From JBGPIT01 sp041485125 (GTDB lineage: Bacteria; Desulfobacterota; Binatia; UTPRO1), in NCBI GenBank assembly GCA_041485125.1, contig JBGPIT010000170.1:1-10116 (forward strand): DNA of 10,116 nucleotides, read 5' to 3'. Within the stretch, counting starts at the first letter, position 1, and each line of letters starts with the position of its first letter. The position numbers were made by a program, and so were the translations under genes. The notes beneath the pieces are model-generated. The model was not told the DNA's origin. It was given only the letters and a program-made list of their open reading frames with translations, and ran no database searches. This document shows, in pieces, positions 5,719 through 10,116 of this stretch.

Positions 5719-8307
5719 ATGATGCATCGAGCACTGATCAGCGTCGCCGTAGTGGCGTGGATGCTGTCGTCGTCGACCACTCACGCGCAACCCAACCAAG
5801 GCGCGCTGCCCGCGGACGGCGCGGCGGCCCCGACACCGATGCCGGTGCCGACCCCGCTGTATCCGATCGCACCGGCGACCGTCGTGGGGCTGCCGACCGC
5901 GCCGCCGCCGCACGTCGCCGCGCCTGCGCCTCCCGCGTTCCCGGCGGCCGTCGACGGCGCGCCGGCACGTGCGTCGAGCACCGCGGCGTCCCCGATCGCG
6001 GCCGCCGCCGAGGACTCGGTGGTGTTGAACTTCGAGGGCGCCGACATCCGCGAGGTCATCCACAGCCTCGCCGACGCGCTCAACATCAACTACCAGATCG
6101 ATCCGCGCATCCAGGGGCAGGTGACGATCCGGACCACCGGCACGATCGCGAAGGAAGACCTCTTCCCGGTCTTCCACCGCATCTTGCGCTCGAACGGCAT
6201 CTCCGCTGTCCAGGTCGGTGACATCTGGCAGATCATTCCGGTCGCCGAGGCCAAGACCAAGGCGATCATCCCGAAGAGCCCGTCCGAGGTCTCGAGCTCG
6301 AAGCGCCAGGACCTGTTCGTGATCGAGGTCGTTCGCATCGAGCACGTCGCCGCCCAAGAGATGCTCAACGTGATCCAGCCGTTCGTCACGCCCGGCGGCG
6401 ACGTCATCCCGTATTCGCGCTCGAACCTGCTCATCATCACCGACCTCGAGTCGAACGTGGCGCGGCTGAAGGACTTGATCGGCACCTTCGACCGTGACGC
6501 GTTCCGCGACCTGCGCGCCAAGGTCTACAAGATCGAGCACGCGAACATCGAGGAGATCGGCCAAGAGCTGCTGGCGATCATGGACACCTACGGCGTGACG
6601 CCGGCGAGTGCGGAGGAGCGCGGCGTCTACATCATCCCGTTGGCACGGCTCAACTCGGTCGTCGTGGTTGCCTTCAACCCGACGATGTTCGCGGAGATCG
6701 ACCGCTGGATGAAGGTGCTCGACGTGCCGCCCGAGGAGGGCGCCGGCCGCGCCGTGCACGTGTACGCCGTCGAGAACGCCAAGGCCGCCGACCTCGCGTC
6801 GATCCTGAGCGAGCTCTACGGCAGCAGCAGCTCGAAGCGCGGTCAGCAGCCCGCCTACACGCCGTTCGGCACCCGCCAGCGCGGCGGCGCCGCCGCACCA
6901 GCGGGAGGCCGCGCGCCGGCCGCGCCGCGCGCCATGGCGCCGGCGCCGGCGGCGGTGAACCAGCCGCTTCGCAACTTCGACGACTTCGACGAGTATGCGC
7001 CGCTCGCGCAGTTCGACAGTGGCGGCGGGGGGGGCGGCCTCGGGAGCTCCTCCTCTTCCTCCGGCGGCATCGGCACGTCGTCGACGTCGTCCGGACGCGG
7101 GCGCCAACGCGGCCGCGGGAACACGGGCGGCGTAGGCACCTCCGCTGGCGGTCTCGGTGGTACCGGCCAGGGCGCGACCGGTTACGTGCTCGAAGGCGGC
7201 GAGCCGGGTGACATCTTCCGCCAGGAGGTCCGGATCGTCGCCGACGACGTCACGAATTCGCTGGTCGTGCTCGCGACCAAGAAGGACTACGAGGACATCA
7301 AGGAAGTCCTGCGCCGGCTCGACATCGTGCCGCGCCAAGTCCTGATCGAGGTGCTCGTCGCCGAGGTGACGCTCGACGACAAGCTGCAGTTCGGGGTCGA
7401 GTACGCGCTCACGCAAGACAGCCGGAACGGTGCCCTGGGCCGCATCGTGGGCGCGAGCGCCAGCACCAGCACGACCAGCGGCACGACCACCACCACGGCC
7501 ACCACCTCAGGTACGGTGGGCGGCGTGGCGTCGAGTCTCTTCGACGTAGGCGCCGCCATGGTGTCGAAATCCTCGGGCTTCACCGGCATCCTCAGCGACA
7601 ACCGCAATTTCGCGGTCGCGCTGAACGCGCTCGCGTCGAAGGGGAAGGTGAAGGTGCTGTCCGCGCCGCACCTGATGACGGCGGATAACCACGAGGCGCA
7701 CATCCTGGTCGGCACCGAGGTGCCGATCATCACCACCCAACAAAGCGCCGTCGGCGTCCAGACCAACAACAACACGAACGTGCTGCAGAACATCCAGTAT
7801 CGCGACACCGGCACCATCCTGACGATGCTCCCGCAGGTCAACTCGGAGGGTCTCGTCAACATGCAGATTCACCAGGAGGTGAGCGCGATCGCCCAGCTGT
7901 CGGTCGGTGCGATCGGATCGCCGTCGTTCTCCTCGCGCGAGGCGGAGACGACCGTCGTCGTGCAGAGCGGCGAGACGATCGTGATCGGCGGCATCATCGA
8001 CGAGACGGTCAACCGTGCGCGGACGGGTGTGCCGTTCCTCATGGACATCCCGGTCATCGGCCGCGCGTTTCGCGTCGATTCCGATTCCGTCAACCGGACG
8101 GAGCTGATCTTGTTGGTGACGCCGCACGTCGTCCGTGACCGCCAGGAGTCGCGGCAGGCGACCGAGGCGTTCAAGACGCGCCTCGAAGGGATGCGCCGTG
8201 ATCTCGACCGGTACGAGCGCAAGCGTCCCGACTACGGCGGACCGAAGCCTCCCCCCTCCACGCTCGAGCGTGACGCGCCGACCCCGGCGGAACGGACCGA
8301 AGATTGA
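5719..8307 (+). CDS. gspD: Type II secretion outer-membrane secretin GspD
   Basis: Secretin that forms the outer-membrane channel of the T2SS, 862 residues, longer than the usual 650-750. A Sec signal peptide (1-23, ending Thr-Thr-His-Ala) has no lipobox cysteine. An Ala/Pro-rich linker (about 25-98) follows. N0 is about 101-180 (Val-Leu-Asn-Phe-Glu-Gly-Ala-Asp-Ile-Arg-Glu-Val), N1 about 199-264, N2 about 267-337, and N3 begins at 345. N3 is split by a low-complexity insert (about 369-500, rich in Gly, Ser, Ala, Pro) and resumes at Val-Arg-Ile-Val-Ala-Asp-Asp (504-510). The secretin core (about 541-805) has Val-Leu-Ser-Ala-Pro-His-Leu (646-652), Val-Gly-Thr-Glu-Val-Pro-Ile (664-670), Arg-Asp-Thr-Gly (695-698) and the signature Gly-Val-Pro-Phe-Leu-Met-Asp-Ile-Pro-Val-Ile-Gly (770-781). 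The charged C-terminal tail (806-862) may hold an S-domain. The ATG follows a strong ribosome site; the TGA overlaps the next gene. Confidence 0.96.
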   Translation: MMHRALISVAVVAWMLSSSTTHAQPNQGALPADGAAAPTPMPVPTPLYPIAPATVVGLPTAPPPHVAAPAPPAFPAAVDGAPARASSTAASPIAAAAEDSVVLNFEGADIREVIHSLADALNINYQIDPRIQGQVTIRTTGTIAKEDLFPVFHRILRSNGISAVQVGDIWQIIPVAEAKTKAIIPKSPSEVSSSKRQDLFVIEVVRIEHVAAQEMLNVIQPFVTPGGDVIPYSRSNLLIITDLESNVARLKDLIGTFDRDAFRDLRAKVYKIEHANIEEIGQELLAIMDTYGVTPASAEERGVYIIPLARLNSVVVVAFNPTMFAEIDRWMKVLDVPPEEGAGRAVHVYAVENAKAADLASILSELYGSSSSKRGQQPAYTPFGTRQRGGAAAPAGGRAPAAPRAMAPAPAAVNQPLRNFDDFDEYAPLAQFDSGGGGGGLGSSSSSSGGIGTSSTSSGRGRQRGRGNTGGVGTSAGGLGGTGQGATGYVLEGGEPGDIFRQEVRIVADDVTNSLVVLATKKDYEDIKEVLRRLDIVPRQVLIEVLVAEVTLDDKLQFGVEYALTQDSRNGALGRIVGASASTSTTSGTTTTTATTSGTVGGVASSLFDVGAAMVSKSSGFTGILSDNRNFAVALNALASKGKVKVLSAPHLMTADNHEAHILVGTEVPIITTQQSAVGVQTNNNTNVLQNIQYRDTGTILTMLPQVNSEGLVNMQIHQEVSAIAQLSVGAIGSPSFSSREAETTVVVQSGETIVIGGIIDETVNRARTGVPFLMDIPVIGRAFRVDSDSVNRTELILLVTPHVVRDRQESRQATEAFKTRLEGMRRDLDRYERKRPDYGGPKPPPSTLERDAPTPAERTED
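7027..7034 (+). repeat. G8 homopolymer inside gspD
   Basis: Eight consecutive G bases encode part of a six-glycine run (GspD residues 435-440) in the low-complexity insert of the N3 domain. A one-base slip here would shift the frame and remove the whole secretin core, so the tract is either a mutational hot spot or a possible on/off switch. The frame as given is intact. Confidence 0.85.
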
Positions 8308-9998
8308 TGGCGGAGCAGACGATTACCGCGGCGCGGGACGGGAGCGGATGGCGGACGTGGCTGGTGGCGCTGGGGCTCCTCCTCGCCGTCGGAATCGCGT
8401 TCGGCAACGCCCTGCAGAACCAGTTCGTGTTCGACGACTATCTGCTGATCATCAACAATCCCTCGGCGCGCGCGCCGCTCACCGACCTCTCGTCGCTGAA
8501 CGTGTACCGTCCGGCGCGGGCGCTCTCGTACCGGATCGACTATGCGATCGGTGGGCTGCACCCGTGGATCTTCCACCTCTCCAATATCGTCTACCACGCG
8601 ATCACCGTGCTGTTGGTCTGCGCCCTGCTCCGCGCGTGCGCCTTCTCATTGCCGGCCGCGGCCGCCGGCGCGCTGCTCTTCGCCATCCACCCGGTGCAGA
8701 CCGACGCCGTCACCTACGCGTCCGGGCGTCGTGACGTCCTGTGCGGGCTCTTCTTCGCGGCGGGCTTCCTCGCCTATCTCTCGTATCGCGCGCGGCGCTC
8801 GACGGCCGCGCTGGTCGCTGCGGTGGCGTGCTACGCGGGCGCGATCCTCAGCAAGGAGATGGGCGTCACCTTGCCGCTCGTCTGCCTGCTCTACGACCGC
8901 TGGGAGGCACGCCACGCCGGCGGAGCGGGGCGCCGCGGTACGGATGCCGGCGCCGGCGGGCCGAGGAGGGTGCGCCTCCTGGTGTGGGTCGGTGCGGCGC
9001 TCCTCGTCGGGCTCGCCGTGTACGCGCTCTCGTACGGGCCGTTCCTCCGTAACTATCTCCACCGGGTGCGCTGGCACGGCGGCAGCGCGGGGGCGAACTA
9101 CGCGACCGTCGCGCGCATCTGGGTACACTACCTCGGGCTGGTTATCTGGCCGGCACAGCTCACCGCCGACTACAGCTTTCGCACCTTTCCGGTGTCGACG
9201 TCCCTGCTCGACGCGCGCGCGATCATCGGCGCCGCCGTGCTGCTCGTGCTCGCCGCCCTTGCGGTGCGGAGCTGGCGGCGCGGTGGGACGTTCGGTTTCG
9301 CGGCGGGGTGGTGGGCGATCACGCTGCTGCCGGTGTCGCACGTCCTGCCGTACAGCGAGCTGATGGCAGAGCATTACCTCTACATCCCGATGATGGGCGT
9401 CGCGTTTGCGTTCGCCGGCGCGGTCGCTGCCGCGCTCGCGTGGGTGCCCGAGCGCCGGCGCGCAATCGCCGCGGCGGTACTGCTGATCGCGGCCGCTGCG
9501 ACGGTACGGACGATCGTCCGCAACCGAGACTGGCGCGACACCTTGAGCATCTGGTCGGCGACCGTCGCGACCGCCCCGGACTGTGCGCGCGCCCGCTTCA
9601 ATCTCGGCCAGGCCTATTTCGAGCGGGTGCGATTCGCCGACGCCGAGCGCGAGTGGCTCGCCGCGGCGGCGCTCAGGCCGCGCGACCCTGCGACCGCGCG
9701 CGCGCTCGCGACCCTCTACTATCGGCTCGGCAAGTACGATCTCGCGACGGCACGCGTCAAGGATGCGATGGAGATCGCGCCGTACGATGCCCAGGCCGAG
9801 GTGCTCGCCGGCTGGATCGCGGTCGACAGCGGCGAGCCCGAGCGCGCGCTGCCGTACTTCGACTCCGCGCTCGCACGGCTGCCGCCGCAGGAGGCCGCCG
9901 GGGCCAAGCTCGGCCGCGATCGGGCGATGGAGGCGCTGCATCCGCCGGAGCAGACGATGCAACGGTTGAAGAAGAAGTCCGGCGGGGGCGAACACTGA
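8307..9998 (+). CDS. TMTC-like GT-C membrane glycosyltransferase with three C-terminal TPRs
   Basis: A 563-residue polytopic inner-membrane protein, probably a GT-C enzyme that transfers a sugar from a lipid-linked donor on the periplasmic side. About 11 membrane helices lie in residues 17-400. The first loop has Phe-Val-Phe-Asp-Asp (40-44), whose acidic pair is the likely GT-C catalytic motif. His-Pro-Val-Gln-Thr-Asp-Ala-Val (128-135) with Gly-Arg-Arg-Asp (140-143), Ser-Lys-Glu-Met-Gly-Val-Thr (182-188), His-Tyr-Leu-Tyr-Ile-Pro (356-361) and Arg-Asn-Arg-Asp-Trp-Arg (405-410) match the pattern of TMTC-type O-mannosyltransferases. Three TPRs follow at exact 34-residue spacing (427-460, 461-494, 495-528). 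The ATG at 8307 overlaps the gspD TGA (TGATG); a TTG one codon earlier is less likely. The substrate cannot be read from sequence: protein O-glycosylation is the family expectation, but a surface glycan is also possible given the gene that follows. Confidence 0.82.
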   Translation: MAEQTITAARDGSGWRTWLVALGLLLAVGIAFGNALQNQFVFDDYLLIINNPSARAPLTDLSSLNVYRPARALSYRIDYAIGGLHPWIFHLSNIVYHAITVLLVCALLRACAFSLPAAAAGALLFAIHPVQTDAVTYASGRRDVLCGLFFAAGFLAYLSYRARRSTAALVAAVACYAGAILSKEMGVTLPLVCLLYDRWEARHAGGAGRRGTDAGAGGPRRVRLLVWVGAALLVGLAVYALSYGPFLRNYLHRVRWHGGSAGANYATVARIWVHYLGLVIWPAQLTADYSFRTFPVSTSLLDARAIIGAAVLLVLAALAVRSWRRGGTFGFAAGWWAITLLPVSHVLPYSELMAEHYLYIPMMGVAFAFAGAVAAALAWVPERRRAIAAAVLLIAAAATVRTIVRNRDWRDTLSIWSATVATAPDCARARFNLGQAYFERVRFADAEREWLAAAALRPRDPATARALATLYYRLGKYDLATARVKDAMEIAPYDAQAEVLAGWIAVDSGEPERALPYFDSALARLPPQEAAGAKLGRDRAMEALHPPEQTMQRLKKKSGGGEH

Positions 9999-10030
9999 GT
10001 CGCGCCGGGACGGCGGTGGCGCCGGCCCGG

Positions 10031-10116
10031 ATGGGGCGGGCGGTGTGGCGCGCGCGCGGCGTCGTGGGCGCGCTCGTCGCGCGAGAGCTCCGCGGCCGCT
10101 ACGTCGGCTCGGCGAT
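10031..10116 (+). CDS. Probable ABC-2 polysaccharide-export permease, N-terminal fragment
   Basis: Only the first 28 codons are in the window and the frame runs off the end. The peptide has a short basic start and then Arg-Glu-Leu-Arg-Gly-Arg-Tyr-Val-Gly-Ser-Ala (18-28), resembling the cytoplasmic segment just before the first membrane helix of Wzm/TagG-type ABC-2 permeases that export O-antigen, teichoic acid or other polysaccharides. The ATG at 10031 gives the usual short N-terminus, although its ribosome site is poor; a GTG at 10016 with GGGACGG upstream is an alternative. It follows the glycosyltransferase by 32 bases on the same strand. The call rests on one short motif, so confidence is moderate; a partner ATPase (Wzt-like) would be expected just downstream. 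Confidence 0.5.
   Translation, partial: MGRAVWRARGVVGALVARELRGRYVGSA

Noticed and set aside
5719..5787. Lipoprotein signal for GspD
   Set aside because: The hydrophobic segment is followed by Thr-Thr-His-Ala-Gln with no cysteine, so an ordinary Sec signal peptide is more likely.
5611..7416. 601-residue open frame on the - strand opposite gspD
   Set aside because: Shadow of the GC-rich coding strand: Arg/Asp/Val/His-rich translation without recognisable motifs, fully opposite a conserved secretin.
1..8307. Type IV pilus operon instead of T2SS
   Set aside because: GspG has the calcium-loop C-terminus, a GspK without Glu5 is present, and PilM and PilN are fused into one GspL chain.
8646..9995. 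449-residue open frame on the - strand opposite the GT-C gene
   Set aside because: Arg/Glu/Gly-rich shadow translation with no domain; the + strand gene has clear membrane helices and exact TPR spacing.

Overview
The window is GC-rich (by eye, about two thirds G+C). It is densely coded on the + strand only and reads as one long operon. It holds most of a type II secretion system (T2SS): the end of gspG, then gspH, gspI, gspJ, gspK, gspL, gspM, a gspC-like gene and gspD. Next come a TMTC-like membrane glycosyltransferase with C-terminal TPRs and the first codons of a probable ABC-2 polysaccharide-export permease. Every junction is an overlap (ATGA, TGATG, or a 20-base overlap) except two short gaps: 12 bases before gspK and 16 bases before gspD. 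No gene-free stretch exceeds 20 bases inside the operon, and I see no terminator, promoter, RNA gene, mobile element or CRISPR array.

Layout. 1-150: C-terminal 49 residues of the major pseudopilin GspG. 131-2924: the four minor pseudopilins H, I, J and K, which form the pseudopilus tip. 2924-5004: the inner-membrane assembly proteins GspL (PilM-like plus PilN-like) and GspM (PilO-like). 5004-5702: a short inner-membrane protein with the GspC/PilP homology region but no PDZ domain. 5719-8307: the outer-membrane secretin GspD, preceded by the only strong Shine-Dalgarno sequence in the window. 8307-9998: the GT-C/TPR protein. 10031 to the end: start of the permease. The ATPase GspE and platform protein GspF are not in the window and probably lie upstream of gspG; the prepilin peptidase is also absent.

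How they work together. G-K are prepilins cleaved after a Gly and assembled into a periplasmic pseudopilus. L, M and the C-like protein link the cytoplasmic motor to the secretin D, through which folded exoproteins leave the cell. The two trailing genes look like surface-glycan or protein-glycosylation functions translationally coupled to the secretion operon.

Organism. A Gram-negative (diderm) bacterium is certain from the secretin. The order G-H-I-J-K-L-M-C-D differs from the enterobacterial C-D-E-F-G-...-M order. With the high GC and PilMNOP-like character of L, M and C, it suggests a 'deltaproteobacterial' or related uncultured lineage (Desulfobacterota, Myxococcota, Binatota or similar). 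This placement is inference.

Most unusual points: about 130 residues of low-complexity Gly/Ser/Ala/Pro sequence inserted into the GspD N3 domain, containing a G8 homopolymer; the Ser/Thr tracts of GspD next to a putative O-mannosyltransferase; an acidic, calcium-site-like tail on GspJ; a long leader and polyQ tract in GspK; and the PDZ-less GspC-like protein.
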